This document shows positions 1-8,778 of a DNA stretch of 34,394 bases, in pieces. Source of the stretch: Alphaproteobacteria bacterium. GTDB lineage: Bacteria > Pseudomonadota > Alphaproteobacteria > Rhizobiales > NORP267. The translations under genes were made by a program, and so were the position numbers. A model generated the notes under the pieces. The model made no database searches. It saw only the letters and a program-made list of their open reading frames with translations, and was not told the origin of the DNA. The stretch's first letter is position 1. Each line of letters opens with the position of its first letter. Location of the stretch: positions 1 to 34,394 of the forward strand of contig JAQRMX010000063.1 in the NCBI GenBank assembly GCA_028599125.1. Reading direction: 5' to 3'.

Positions 1-44
1 TTTACTCATGCCGCATAATGTGCAATCAGTGCGGCATGAGTAAA
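1..44. repeat. Perfect 15-bp inverted repeat upstream of ftsY
   Basis: The arms at 1-15 and 30-44 are exact reverse complements (TTTACTCATGCCGCA and its complement) around a 14-base loop. No T-run follows the 3' arm on the + strand, so it is not a standard intrinsic terminator for + transcription. On the - strand the sequence past the hairpin is outside the window. It may separate ftsY from its upstream neighbour or act as a protein-binding palindrome; the sequence cannot decide between these. Confidence 0.75.
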
Positions 45-116
45 ATTATGTAGTACAATAAAAATTGAAAGGAAAGAAAACAGTGAAACGCTGTTCATGA
101 TATAAAAGGGCTCCTT

Positions 117-1130
117 GTGACAAAAAAAGTGGAAACAAATGAAAACATGCAAGGAAAAGAGGCAGATAAACAGGAATCTTCCTCACCAATACAGAAAAAA
201 GGCTGGATCCGCCGCTTAAGTGATGGCTTGTCCCATTCATCTGGTACAATACGCAAACACGCATTTTCCCTCTTCACCAAACGCAAGCTTGATGAAAGCC
301 TATTGGAAAATCTAGAAATGGTGCTCCTAAAAGCAGATTTCGGCGTCGGAAACACAATATCCATCATCCAATCCCTGCGAAATGAATATAACGGGAAAGA
401 TGTCTCTCCAGAGAAGATAGCTGGAACCCTTGCAAGGGAAGTCGAACGCATCCTTCTCCCTGTCGCACACCCATTGAACATTGCAAACACACATCATCCA
501 CATATCATTTTTCTAGTCGGGGTGAACGGATCCGGGAAAACAACAACAATTGGAAAATTGGCCACGCAATTTCGGAAAGAAGGTAAAAAAGTCATGTTGG
601 CAGCCTGCGATACATTTCGCGCGGGCGCAATTGATCAATTGAAAATCTGGGCGGAACGCAGCGGAACCGAATTCATCGCCCGTGCGCCAGGGGCTGACCC
701 CGCAGGGCTCCTTTTCGACGCTATCTCACAAGCAAGAAAAGAGGGAATGAATATCCTGCTCGTTGATACAGCAGGACGCCTCCAAAACAGGCAAGACCTG
801 ATGGCTGAACTTCAAAAACTCGTTCGTGTCGCACAAAAGCAGGATCAAACCGCCCCTCACGATATCATCATCGTTCTGGACGCAACAACTGGGCAAAACG
901 CCCTTCAGCAGGTTGAAGTTTTCAAAAAAACAGCAGGCGTAACAGGTATCATCATGACAAAACTAGACGGAACCGCAAAGGGTGGTATTCTCCTTGCGAT
1001 TGCGGACCAATATGCGCTCCCGATCCATGCCATCGGTATCGGGGAAGGAATCAATGATCTTCAACCTTTCACTGCACACGAATTTGCACAAGCCATAGCT
1101 GGACAGAGAGAACGGGAACAATCACAATGA
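117..1130 (+). CDS. ftsY: Signal recognition particle receptor FtsY
   Basis: FtsY is the SRP receptor GTPase. It docks the SRP-ribosome complex at the inner membrane and, through paired GTP hydrolysis with Ffh, hands nascent membrane proteins to the translocon. The 337-residue product has a short polar, basic N-terminal region (about 1-50), an N domain of helices (about 55-115) and a G domain with all hallmarks: P-loop GVNGSGKT (135-142), DTFRAGAIDQL (165-175), DTAGR (217-221) and TKLDG (281-285). The acidic A domain of enterobacterial FtsY is essentially missing, as is usual for short alphaproteobacterial forms. The start is GTG with only a weak purine stretch upstream; the next in-frame ATG is codon 11. 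The stop overlaps yciB by four bases, so the two are translationally coupled. Confidence 0.97.
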   Translation: MTKKVETNENMQGKEADKQESSSPIQKKGWIRRLSDGLSHSSGTIRKHAFSLFTKRKLDESLLENLEMVLLKADFGVGNTISIIQSLRNEYNGKDVSPEKIAGTLAREVERILLPVAHPLNIANTHHPHIIFLVGVNGSGKTTTIGKLATQFRKEGKKVMLAACDTFRAGAIDQLKIWAERSGTEFIARAPGADPAGLLFDAISQARKEGMNILLVDTAGRLQNRQDLMAELQKLVRVAQKQDQTAPHDIIIVLDATTGQNALQQVEVFKKTAGVTGIIMTKLDGTAKGGILLAIADQYALPIHAIGIGEGINDLQPFTAHEFAQAIAGQREREQSQ

Positions 1131-1762
1131 ATCAACAAGGTATGACAGAAAAAAAAGAAGGAAACGCAAAAGATTCAAGTGCGTCCCTAAGTCAGATTGT
1201 CTTCGATATCGTTTCGTTATTATTATTTTTCGGGTCCAATGCCCTGTATGGCATTTTTATCGCAACAGGTCTTTTCATGACCACGACACTCCTCGGCATT
1301 ATTATCACTTATGTGCGAAAACGAAGAATCGCTGTCAATTCCTTGATCACTGCTTTTTTTGTCATGATCTTTGGTGGCATGACGCTCTATCTTCAAAATG
1401 AAACTTTCATCAAAATCAAATTGACCCTCCTTTACCTTTTATTCGCACTACTCCTCGGGGCCGGACTTGCATCAAAACGTATTTTTCTGAAAACCCTTAT
1501 GCAATGGGAAATTCAGATGAGCATGGAAGGCTGGTATAAACTGACATGGCGTATGATCATTTTCTTTATTTTTGATGCAGCCCTTAATGAAATTATATGG
1601 CGGAATTTCTCAACGGATACGTGGGTAAGTTTCAAAACTTTCGGCATCCTACCACTGATGATCATTTTCGTTATGGCCCAAATTCCTCTGATTCAGCGCT
1701 ATCAGATCAACAAAGAAGACAAAATCCAAAATTCAGGAACGGATTCAGGAACACTTTCATGA
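1127..1762 (+). CDS. yciB: Inner-membrane septation-associated protein YciB (IspZ family)
   Basis: This is a polytopic inner-membrane protein of the YciB/IspZ (septation protein A) family, linked in other bacteria to septation and cell-envelope integrity; its biochemical activity is not settled. The 211-residue product has hydrophobic segments at roughly 24-62, 72-88, 98-114, 142-156 and 172-188. It carries the two most conserved family blocks, FGGMTLYLQNETFIKIK (82-98) and NEIIWRNFSTDTWVSFK (154-170). Its ATG overlaps the ftsY stop as ATGA, giving a two-gene operon, and ftsY-yciB adjacency is common in alphaproteobacteria. The N-terminus has about 20 polar residues before the first membrane segment. 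The C-terminal tail is polar and non-conserved. Confidence 0.93.
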   Translation: MNQQGMTEKKEGNAKDSSASLSQIVFDIVSLLLFFGSNALYGIFIATGLFMTTTLLGIIITYVRKRRIAVNSLITAFFVMIFGGMTLYLQNETFIKIKLTLLYLLFALLLGAGLASKRIFLKTLMQWEIQMSMEGWYKLTWRMIIFFIFDAALNEIIWRNFSTDTWVSFKTFGILPLMIIFVMAQIPLIQRYQINKEDKIQNSGTDSGTLS

Positions 1763-2078
1763 GCAGTGCCTGAATCATAAAAGATTCGTGAGCACATCCT
1801 GATTCATGCCTACTCCCGATCAAAGCAAAAATTTTTCACTACCGAATAACCTGCTTACTAAAAATCGGCCTATTCGTGTCCTCCTCTCTTCTGCCTTGTG
1901 CCAACTCTCTATTTTCGTAAAAAACCGCTAACAGAAAAGCCCAAAGCTTAAAAACTTGATAAAATATGGACATGATGCAGCAAGAAAGACCGCTCGCTTT
2001 CTTTACGGGGAACAGAGTTACGGCACTTTTTGCAGACTGCTTGAAAAAGAAATCTAAATAAAGCAGAAAAACCGCAAA
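1763..2078. other. Non-coding gap between convergent yciB and ccmG
   Basis: These 316 bases separate two convergent operons, so terminators are expected. I see only weak stems. An 8-bp pair (GATTCAGG with CCTGAATC) straddles the yciB stop, and a 7-bp pair (AAGAAAG with CTTTCTT) lies at 1982-2003. Neither is followed by a proper T-run. No open reading frame here looks real. Confidence 0.5.
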
Positions 2079-2660
2079 TTAAGGTAGAACATTTCGAACT
2101 TTCTTAAGGATATGCGTCACCGTTCCAGGCAAAAGTGCGCCGGTATGCTTGTAAATGACAACCCCGTCTCCCCGGACCAGAAAAGTCTCCGGCAAGCCAA
2201 AAACACCCCAGTCAATGATTGTGGTCCCCCTTTCATCAACGCCGACTTTTTCAAAAGGAGATCCGAAATTCTTTAGAAATGTGAGAGCATTCGCAGAAGA
2301 GTCCTTATAATTCAGTCCATAAATAACAACCCCTTCATCTGACAGCTTTTGTAACAAGGGATGTTCTTTCCGGCACGGCGGACACCACGAGGCCCAGATG
2401 TTAACAAGCCGAACCTCCCCCCTCTTCAAATCCGCAGAAGAAAAACCAGGAACGGGGCGCCCCTCCCGGTCAACAAGGCCCTCAAGGGCCGGGAGCGTAA
2501 ACGCCGATACAGGATGGCCAATCAAAACAGAAGGCGAAAAAATGATCCCCGGACCTTTATCTAGACGCAGGTAAAAAACAAACAGAAGAAAAAAGAAAAA
2601 TATCACGGGAACCGCAAATAAAAAATTCCATCCCTTCTTCCTATCTCCAGAAGATAACAT
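2079..2660 (-). CDS. ccmG: Thiol:disulfide oxidoreductase CcmG (DsbE/HelX), cytochrome c maturation
   Basis: CcmG is a membrane-anchored periplasmic thioredoxin-like protein that keeps the apocytochrome c CXXCH cysteines (or CcmH) reduced so that heme can be attached. The 193-residue product has one N-terminal membrane anchor (about 13-31) followed by a thioredoxin fold with the active site WCPPC (92-96, Cys93 and Cys96) and the cis-proline loop GLP (155-157). The insertion before the active site, with a GRPVPGF-type segment (68-73), is typical of DsbE/CcmG. The ATG at 2660 has an AGGAGAGGAAG-type ribosome binding site. It is the last gene of the ccmABCDG operon, two bases after the ccmD stop, the same order as helABCDX of Rhodobacter capsulatus. 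Confidence 0.94.
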   Translation of the reverse strand: MLSSGDRKKGWNFLFAVPVIFFFFLLFVFYLRLDKGPGIIFSPSVLIGHPVSAFTLPALEGLVDREGRPVPGFSSADLKRGEVRLVNIWASWCPPCRKEHPLLQKLSDEGVVIYGLNYKDSSANALTFLKNFGSPFEKVGVDERGTTIIDWGVFGLPETFLVRGDGVVIYKHTGALLPGTVTHILKKVRNVLP

Positions 2661-2662
2661 GC

Positions 2663-2860
2663 TTAGTCTTCCTCTCCTGAAAGAAAAGCTGAAGGCACAG
2701 AGGAACGCCGGGTGATCCCCAAAGCCTCAAGCTCAGAAAGGGCATGACGCTGAGACCGGTAATCCAGAACAGTCCAAAGGATAAGACCGGATATTACAAC
2801 GCCGGAAAGAACATAAACTGCAATCACATATTCCCAGCCACCAACAATAACTCCTATCAT
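2663..2860 (-). CDS. ccmD: Heme exporter protein CcmD
   Basis: CcmD is a small membrane protein that helps release heme-loaded CcmE from the CcmABC complex. This 65-residue product has the expected form: a short N-terminus with a GGWEYVIAVYVLS block, a single membrane helix (about 10-33), then a basic, polar cytoplasmic tail. The GGxxxYV...Y signature just before and within the helix is the main family feature. Its ATG overlaps the ccmC stop by four bases, and ccmG starts two bases after its stop, so position supports the call as strongly as sequence. The C-terminal tail of about 30 residues is longer than in some relatives. Confidence 0.88.
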   Translation of the reverse strand: MIGVIVGGWEYVIAVYVLSGVVISGLILWTVLDYRSQRHALSELEALGITRRSSVPSAFLSGEED

Positions 2861-3624
2861 AAAACCTCCCCGAAAACATCTGGTAGCGTTCCGGGTGAAG
2901 CCTGCAACCGGGCCTGCATCTGGCGAAGAGAAGTGACACGACGGTACAAAATCTCGTTACGCATCCTCATCAGATAAAGCAGGACAAAAACAAGACTGAA
3001 CCCTAGAGCCATCATCAGAAGCGGCCTCAACATGTCCGGATGAAGAGATGGCCCCCCGCTCCGGATGAGACTAGCCGGCTGATGAAGTGTACTCCACCAG
3101 TTAACAGAAAATTTAATAATCGGAAGATTGATCAGACCAACAAGAGCAAGAATCGCAACCGCCCGACCCGAACGACGCAAATCCTCAATCGCATGTGAGA
3201 GCGCAATCAGGCCAAGATAAAGAAAAAAAAGAATGAGAACAGATGTCAATCGGGCATCCCATACCCACGGCACGCCCCAAGTCGGAAGCGCCCAAATTGA
3301 ACCGGTCACAAGCGTCAATGCCGTAAAAACGGCACCAACAGGTGCAGCCGCACGGATGGAAACATCAGCCAGGGGATGACGCCAGACCAAAGTCCCGAGG
3401 GCTGATACGGCAATCAAGAAATAGCAGCCCATAGACAACCACGCCATGGGGACATGCACATAAATGATACGGACAAGTTCACCCTGCTGATAATCCGGTG
3501 GGGACATAAAGGAAAAATAAAGCCCCCCGCATAAACAAAGGCCCGCTGCTGCTGCTAACCATGGGAAAAACAGGTCAACAAAACGAAGAAACAGGTTCGG
3601 GTTAGTCAATCGCAAAAATACCAT
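2857..3624 (-). CDS. ccmC: Heme export/handling protein CcmC
   Basis: CcmC presents heme to CcmE on the periplasmic side of the inner membrane. The 255-residue product has six hydrophobic segments and the heme-handling-protein tryptophan motif WGVPWVWD (116-123), matching WGXXWXWD. The two axial heme ligands of the family are present: His57 (in IYVHVPMAW) and His181 (in WWSTLHQ), close to His60 and His184 of E. coli. The ATG at 3622-3624 has a good AAGGAAGAGG ribosome binding site. The stop overlaps the ccmD start. Unlike the other junctions, a 169-base gap separates this gene from upstream ccmB; I see no gene in that gap. The cysteine-rich frame overlapping it is a shadow. Confidence 0.96.
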   Translation of the reverse strand: MVFLRLTNPNLFLRFVDLFFPWLAAAAGLCLCGGLYFSFMSPPDYQQGELVRIIYVHVPMAWLSMGCYFLIAVSALGTLVWRHPLADVSIRAAAPVGAVFTALTLVTGSIWALPTWGVPWVWDARLTSVLILFFLYLGLIALSHAIEDLRRSGRAVAILALVGLINLPIIKFSVNWWSTLHQPASLIRSGGPSLHPDMLRPLLMMALGFSLVFVLLYLMRMRNEILYRRVTSLRQMQARLQASPGTLPDVFGEVL

Positions 3625-3793
3625 GCCTCTTCCTTAAGACAGCCAAAAATTGAACGCAATCCCTTACCTTTAGAATCTCGAAAAACACCTCTCTCCTCAG
3701 GGTCAAAAAAGAGCCTCCTGAATCCTGACAGATGAGACCTACAACGAAGTCTGATCAGGGTACACCCACACGTCAAAAATAAAAACTTTCCCT

Positions 3794-4465
3794 TTACTCC
3801 AAAGCAGATCTCAACGCTGCAGCCGCTGCAAATGGTGTCAGAGACATCGCACATAAAGCCATTGAAACCAAAATCATAAAAGGAACGCCGAAGGAAAGAG
3901 GCCCCACAAGCGCGGCATCAATTGATAAAATACCAAAAATCAGGACCGGAATGTAAAAGGGTAAAATCAATATCGCCGTCAAAAGGCCGCCGCGCCTCAG
4001 CGTTAATGTCAGAGCCGCCCCGATCGTCCCCACGAAGCTCAATGTCAGGCCCCCGATCAGCATCGTAGCGATAAGAGGCAAAACCGCAATACTCTCCAGG
4101 TTCAGAACAATGCCGAACAAGGGAGCCGCGAAAGCCAGAGGAAGAGTTGTTGTCAGCCAATGCGAAAAAGCTTTCGCGACAACCGCAAGTTCAAGGGGTA
4201 ATGAGGCCGTCATGAAAAGTTCAAGGAGCCCGTCTTCATAATCGGAGATAAACAGACGATCTAGTGTCAGCAAGGTCGCCAATAATAAAGCTGTCCATAA
4301 CAAACCCGGTGCTAATTGCCTGAGTAATCCGAGATCCGGACCAACGCCGAACGGTAAAAGAGATACAACGACCAGTAAAAAGCCCAGAGCAACGCCAGAC
4401 CCGCCTTCCTGTCTAACTGATAAATATATGTCACGCCTGAGAAGAGCAAGGAAGGCCGTCCTCAT
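3794..4465 (-). CDS. ccmB: Heme exporter membrane subunit CcmB
   Basis: CcmB is the membrane-spanning subunit that pairs with the CcmA ATPase; the CcmABCD complex uses ATP to free holo-CcmE. The 223-residue length is normal for the family and the product is almost entirely hydrophobic, with about six membrane segments. Recognisable features are the N-terminal RRDIYLSVRQ segment, the GLLWTALLLATLLTLDRLF block and the LFISDYEDGLLELFMTA loop, all typical of CcmB. Its ATG overlaps the ccmA stop (ATGA at 4462-4465), showing translational coupling of the two transporter halves. Confidence 0.95.
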   Translation of the reverse strand: MRTAFLALLRRDIYLSVRQEGGSGVALGFLLVVVSLLPFGVGPDLGLLRQLAPGLLWTALLLATLLTLDRLFISDYEDGLLELFMTASLPLELAVVAKAFSHWLTTTLPLAFAAPLFGIVLNLESIAVLPLIATMLIGGLTLSFVGTIGAALTLTLRRGGLLTAILILPFYIPVLIFGILSIDAALVGPLSFGVPFMILVSMALCAMSLTPFAAAAALRSALE

Positions 4466-5082
4466 GCCCTTTTTCTTTCCATCATTTTCTCACCCAATGT
4501 CAGTTGATGTGTAAATGTCACACCGAGATCAACATGACTGACGGCAATAACGATCCCCCCTTGCGCTAGATGCGTATAAATTAACCCGGAGAGCACAGCG
4601 CGCGTACCGGCATCTAATGATACACTCGGCTCGTCAAGCAACCAGACCGGCCGGGAAACAAGCCTCAAACGTGATAATGCAACTTTACGCTTCTGACCTG
4701 CAGAAAGATAAGCAACTGGAAGATCCGCAAGCACATTCAGGCCAAAAGCCTCAAGCGCGGGTTCAATATCCCCTCCTCCTAGGTAATGTGCCCAAAAAGA
4801 AAGGTTAGCCGCTACAGATAAGCCCTGTTTTAGGGCATCGGCATGAGCAACATAATGCACATGCTCACACAAAGGAATACCGGGCTTGCCCCCCTGCAAA
4901 CTTGCAACACCTCTGGAAAACGGAATAAGACCTGCAATCGCACGGATCAAGCTCGTTTTGCCTGAACCATTGCAGCCTGTAACCAGTAAACCGTCTCCTC
5001 CCTGGACATGAAAGTTAATACCAGAAAAAACACAGTATGGACCACGCATACAGGAAAGAGAAGAACCTTTCAGAACCAACAT
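4462..5082 (-). CDS. ccmA: Heme exporter ATP-binding protein CcmA
   Basis: CcmA is the cytoplasmic ABC ATPase of the cytochrome c maturation complex. The 206-residue product carries Walker A GCNGSGKT (36-43), the ABC signature LSAGQ (126-130), Walker B VWLLDEP (146-152) and the switch histidine His183. Its short length and the LSAGQKRKVALSRL form of the signature are typical of CcmA. It is the first gene of the operon (A-B-C-D-G on the - strand) and is transcribed divergently from acnA. The later-acting factors CcmE, CcmF and CcmH are not in this window and must be encoded elsewhere if c-type cytochromes are made by this route. That split is known from the Rhodobacter hel/ccl genes. Confidence 0.96.
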   Translation of the reverse strand: MLVLKGSSLSCMRGPYCVFSGINFHVQGGDGLLVTGCNGSGKTSLIRAIAGLIPFSRGVASLQGGKPGIPLCEHVHYVAHADALKQGLSVAANLSFWAHYLGGGDIEPALEAFGLNVLADLPVAYLSAGQKRKVALSRLRLVSRPVWLLDEPSVSLDAGTRAVLSGLIYTHLAQGGIVIAVSHVDLGVTFTHQLTLGEKMMERKRA

Positions 5083-5224
5083 ACCTGTTTCCTTGCATCT
5101 TTCTCCTCATTCACTCCCTGACACAGCCTCCCATATAAAAGAAGGTAAACAGAACTGAAACTGAAAAGTGCGCCCTAGTATAGAAAAAAAAAATCATATA
5201 GTCTCACAATAGAGAAACACGCTC

Positions 5225-5266
5225 CAATTACAGGGTATATTTCTTCCAGTTGCAGGGTATATCTCT
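5225..5266. promoter_or_regulatory. Direct repeat in the ccmA-acnA divergent promoter region
   Basis: Two near-identical copies of a CAGGGTATAT core lie 22 bp apart (5225-5244 and 5247-5266), about two helical turns. Flanks also agree (CAATTA/CAGTTG before, TTCT/CTCT after). They sit in the 288-bp gap between divergent ccmA and acnA, where an operator for either gene would be placed. I do not recognise the site as belonging to a known regulator. acnA has a good AAGGAGA ribosome binding site at 5354-5360, but no strong sigma70 promoter is visible. Confidence 0.4.
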
Positions 5267-5370
5267 ATTAGTAATAGCCCCGATGAGAAGACCGATTTTT
5301 TACGTGAACCGCAATTTCAATGACCCTTTAACAGCTATTGTATAGGACAAATTAAGGAGACGTTACTATC

Positions 5371-8076
5371 GTGACAACTCAAATACCTCTTTCCCTTAAC
5401 TCTTTCAATGCAAAGAAGAAATTCACATTCAAAAACAAGGACTATGTCTATTACAGTCTGCCGGATGCCGAAGAAAATGGTCTGGATTCCATTTCCAGGT
5501 TGCCCTTCTCATTAAAGATTCTTCTCGAAAATTTACTCAGGCACGAAGACGGACACTCTGTAAAAAAAGACGATATAACAGCCCTGGCTCGGTGGCTTGA
5601 TCGGAGAGAAAAGGGCAAGGAAATCGCGTTCCGCCCCGCGCGTGTCCTGATGCAGGACTTTACAGGCGTACCTGCCGTTGTTGACTTGGCCGCCATGCGT
5701 GATGCCGTGCAGACTCTTGGTGGAAATCCGGAAAAAATCAACCCCCTCATCCCCGTTGATCTTATCATTGATCACTCAATTATGGTAGATGCTTTCGGCA
5801 AAAAGGACGCTCTTAGGCAAAATACAGAAAAAGAGTATGAGCGTAACAGAGAGCGCTACACTTTCTTGAAATGGGGACAGGAGAGCTTCGCTAATTTCCG
5901 CGTAATCCCCCCGGGAGCAGGCATCTGTCACCAGGTTAATCTTGAATATCTTGCACAAACCGTCTGGATACGGACCATCTCATCCAATGGTGAAACAATG
6001 GAAATCATTTACCCCGATACGGTCATCGGGACAGACAGCCATACAACCATGATTAACGGACTTTCTGTCCTTGGCTGGGGTGTTGGTGGTATTGAAGCCG
6101 AAGCGGCCATGCTTGGACAGCCTGTTTCCATGCTCATTCCCGAGGTTATTGGCTTTAAACTCACAGGAAAGCTTCAGGCATCTCTCACCGCAACGGATCT
6201 TGTCCTCACGATCACCGAAAAACTTCGCAAGAAAGGTGTCGTCGGGAAATTCGTTGAATTCTACGGTGCCGGAATTGATGAACTCTCTCTTGAAGACAGA
6301 GCAACCATTTCTAATATGGCACCGGAATACGGAGCAACCTGCGGTTTCTTTCCTATTGATAATGAAACACTCCGCTATCTAAAAAGAACCGGACGAGAAA
6401 TCAAAAGAATTGAGTTAGTCGAAAAATATGCAAAGGCGCAGGGCCTGTTCCGCAGTCAGGAAACGCCAGACCCTGTCTTCACAGATCTAATCGAACTGGA
6501 TCTGGGAAGCATCACGCAAAGCGTAGCCGGTCCCAAACGTCCGCAAGACCGCGTGGATATCAGCCAACTCTCTGAAAATTTCAGCACTCTCCTTGAAAAG
6601 GAATATCGGAAAACAGAAGATGCACAGAAACGCTATCCCGTGCCCAACGAAACCCATGACCTCGGCCATGGAGATATTGTTATCGCAGCGCTTACATCCT
6701 GCACTAACACCTCAAACCCCGATGTGATGATCGCCGCCGGTCTCCTCGCCCGCAAGGCCAGAGCTAAGGGCCTCAATGTCAAACCCTGGGTTAAAACGTC
6801 TTTAGCACCTGGTAGCCAAGTCGTAACTGAATATCTCAAAAAAGCAGGATTGCAGGAAGATCTGAATGAGCTCGGCTTTCAGCTGGTTGGTTATGGGTGC
6901 ACAACCTGTATCGGAAATTCCGGCCCCCTCAATGAAAATATCTCCAGCACCATCAGGAAACATGATATCGTTGTCGCTTCAGTACTCTCCGGAAATCGCA
7001 ATTTCGAGGGACGTGTCCATCAAGACGTGCGCGCCAATTATCTGGCCTCCCCACCGCTGGTGGTCGCCTATGCCCTGGCAGGAAGTATCGGCATTGATTT
7101 GACAAAAACACCATTCGGTACAGATAAAACTGGCGCACCCGTCTATCTTAAAGATATCTGGCCCAAAAAGGAAGAAATCATACAGATTAGACAAAGAATC
7201 ATCGACCCGAGCATGTTTGAAAAATGCTATTCTCATATTTTTAAAGGCGATGAAGACTGGCAGTCCATCAAAATTTCGAGCGAAAGGACATATCAATGGC
7301 AGCCCGACTCGACTTATGTAAAAAAACCACCCTATTTCCACGCCATAAAAAAAGAACCGGATCCAATAACTGATATTATTAACGCACGTATCCTGGCTTT
7401 GTTCCTTGATTCCATAACGACAGATCATATTTCACCAGCAGGAAGTATTGCACAAGACAGCCCAGCAGGACACTATCTTCATCAATACGGTGTCCTCCCG
7501 GAGGATTTCAATTCTTACGGATCACGACGTGGTAATGATCGTGTTATGTTGCGCGGCACTTTTGCGAACATCAGACTTAAAAATCAGATGTTACCAGGCA
7601 TTGAAGGGGGGTTCACAAAACATTTTCCTTCCGGCGAAGAAATGACAATCTATGATGCAGCTATGCGGTATAAAAAGGATGCTGTTCCTCTTGTTATTTT
7701 TTCAGGAAAGGAATACGGATCCGGATCATCCCGTGACTGGGCCGCTAAGGGCGCAAAATTGCTCGGCCTCCGGGCTGTCATCGCAGAATCCTTTGAACGG
7801 ATCCATCGCTCAAACCTGATCGGAATGGGCGTGTTACCCCTCGTTTTTGAAAAAAACACCTCCTGGAAACAGCTTGGGCTCAAGGGAAACGAAAAAATAA
7901 CCCTTCCGGACCTTGCACAAAAATTACAGCCCGGTATACAGCTGACAGCTTCCCTAACATTTGATGACGGGCGCATCACGCAAATTCCGTTGCAGTGTCG
8001 GATTGATACGCTTGAGGAAATGGAATATTACTACAACGGAGGTATTCTCCACTATATGCTCCGACAGCTTGCATAA
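5371..8076 (+). CDS. acnA: Aconitate hydratase A
   Basis: AcnA isomerises citrate to isocitrate through cis-aconitate in the TCA cycle, using a [4Fe-4S] cluster in the cytoplasm. The 901-residue product matches the AcnA/IRP1 length. The three cluster ligands are Cys444 (ALTSCTNTSNP) and Cys510 and Cys513 (GYGCTTCIGNSGPL). Other conserved blocks are TDSHTTMINGLSVLGWGVGG (221-240) and, in the C-terminal swivel domain, YGSRRGNDRVMLRGTFAN and GSGSSRDWAAKG. The start is GTG with a strong AAGGAGA site ten bases upstream. The gene stands alone, divergent from ccmA, an arrangement also seen in other Rhodospirillales. A cytochrome c operon beside a respiratory-cycle enzyme fits an aerobic, respiring cell. 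Confidence 0.98.
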   Translation: MTTQIPLSLNSFNAKKKFTFKNKDYVYYSLPDAEENGLDSISRLPFSLKILLENLLRHEDGHSVKKDDITALARWLDRREKGKEIAFRPARVLMQDFTGVPAVVDLAAMRDAVQTLGGNPEKINPLIPVDLIIDHSIMVDAFGKKDALRQNTEKEYERNRERYTFLKWGQESFANFRVIPPGAGICHQVNLEYLAQTVWIRTISSNGETMEIIYPDTVIGTDSHTTMINGLSVLGWGVGGIEAEAAMLGQPVSMLIPEVIGFKLTGKLQASLTATDLVLTITEKLRKKGVVGKFVEFYGAGIDELSLEDRATISNMAPEYGATCGFFPIDNETLRYLKRTGREIKRIELVEKYAKAQGLFRSQETPDPVFTDLIELDLGSITQSVAGPKRPQDRVDISQLSENFSTLLEKEYRKTEDAQKRYPVPNETHDLGHGDIVIAALTSCTNTSNPDVMIAAGLLARKARAKGLNVKPWVKTSLAPGSQVVTEYLKKAGLQEDLNELGFQLVGYGCTTCIGNSGPLNENISSTIRKHDIVVASVLSGNRNFEGRVHQDVRANYLASPPLVVAYALAGSIGIDLTKTPFGTDKTGAPVYLKDIWPKKEEIIQIRQRIIDPSMFEKCYSHIFKGDEDWQSIKISSERTYQWQPDSTYVKKPPYFHAIKKEPDPITDIINARILALFLDSITTDHISPAGSIAQDSPAGHYLHQYGVLPEDFNSYGSRRGNDRVMLRGTFANIRLKNQMLPGIEGGFTKHFPSGEEMTIYDAAMRYKKDAVPLVIFSGKEYGSGSSRDWAAKGAKLLGLRAVIAESFERIHRSNLIGMGVLPLVFEKNTSWKQLGLKGNEKITLPDLAQKLQPGIQLTASLTFDDGRITQIPLQCRIDTLEEMEYYYNGGILHYMLRQLA

Positions 8077-8701
8077 AAGAGGCTAAGCTTCTTACAAAAT
8101 CGTCTCCTCTGTGCGGTCTCACCCGCGATAGCAGCCTGAAAAGAAATTGATGGAGACCCCATGCTTTTGTTCCTTTTCCTACTTCTCTGTGCCACATGTG
8201 TAAAAAAGTTTTCAACTTCCATCCCGTTCAGGCTAAATCCTGGTCATCCGTTACAAACCTGGGCTTCCGGGCATAGAAAAATTCAGAACATCTTGACAGA
8301 TTTATTGCCCAGATCACTTTAGCCAGCACAATTCTTGTGCAATTAAAGCAAAATATGACGGAGACGGAAGAAGAGGGTTCTTCAAAACAACAAGAAGGTT
8401 ATCGTACAATAAAACCGCCCTCTTACGGAGCAAGGAAACGCACCCCATAAATCAAAAAACATCGGCCGAACGAACGAATCCGGTTTCAGTAAATAAACCT
8501 CACGAAAAAAAGAAGGAAGAGGGTATTTATCGCACAGGAAAGACAATAAGCAGAACTCAACAGGGAAGAGGATGTGCAAGGTAGAAAAAAAGCCAGTAGA
8601 ACAAAAAACAAATAAGAGAAAAAGTTCTCTTTCTTAAGTTAAGCCTCCCCTATCACGAAGGAAAGCAGAAGAACAAAAGAAAAGGCACTGTCTTAAAACA
8701 G
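8077..8701. other. Non-coding gap after acnA
   Basis: About 625 bases lie between the acnA stop and the terminator of the convergent BI-1 gene. The short frames are low-complexity, have no ribosome binding site and resemble nothing known to me. No T-rich hairpin terminator for acnA stands out. The segment is A-rich towards its right end (8380-8700). Confidence 0.5.
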
Positions 8702-8739
8702 AAATGAAACAAGAAACCCCGACCAAAGAAAGGTCGGGG
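8702..8739 (-). terminator. Intrinsic terminator of the BI-1 family gene
   Basis: On the - strand a perfect 8-bp stem (CCCCGACC paired with GGTCGGGG, at 8717-8724 and 8732-8739) closes a 7-base loop. It is followed directly by TTTCTTGTTTC. It lies 40 bases past the stop of the gene ending at 8779, the normal position for an intrinsic terminator. Confidence 0.85.
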
Positions 8740-8778
8740 CCATACAAAGCCGCCTTGCCCAAGGAGACTCGCTCACAC

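Noticed and set aside
95-490. 131-codon frame on the - strand across the ftsY 5' end
   Set aside because: It is a shadow of ftsY, with no ribosome binding site and a composition explained by the opposite strand.
2079-5082. Possible disruption of the ccm operon because ccmE, ccmF and ccmH are missing
   Set aside because: The ccmABCDG order with the other genes elsewhere is known (helABCDX in Rhodobacter), and ccmD and ccmG join with normal two-base spacing.
5083-5370. Promoter hexamers for acnA (TATAGG at 5341)
   Set aside because: No -35 element at an acceptable distance, so I did not call a promoter.
8217-8280. GC-rich stretch considered as a tRNA or small RNA
   Set aside because: No cloverleaf, no T-loop GTTCRA motif in the right place and no terminator.
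8382-8579. 65-codon - strand frame after acnA
   Set aside because: The reverse of an A-rich gap gives Phe/Leu-rich chance frames; no start signals and no recognisable domain.
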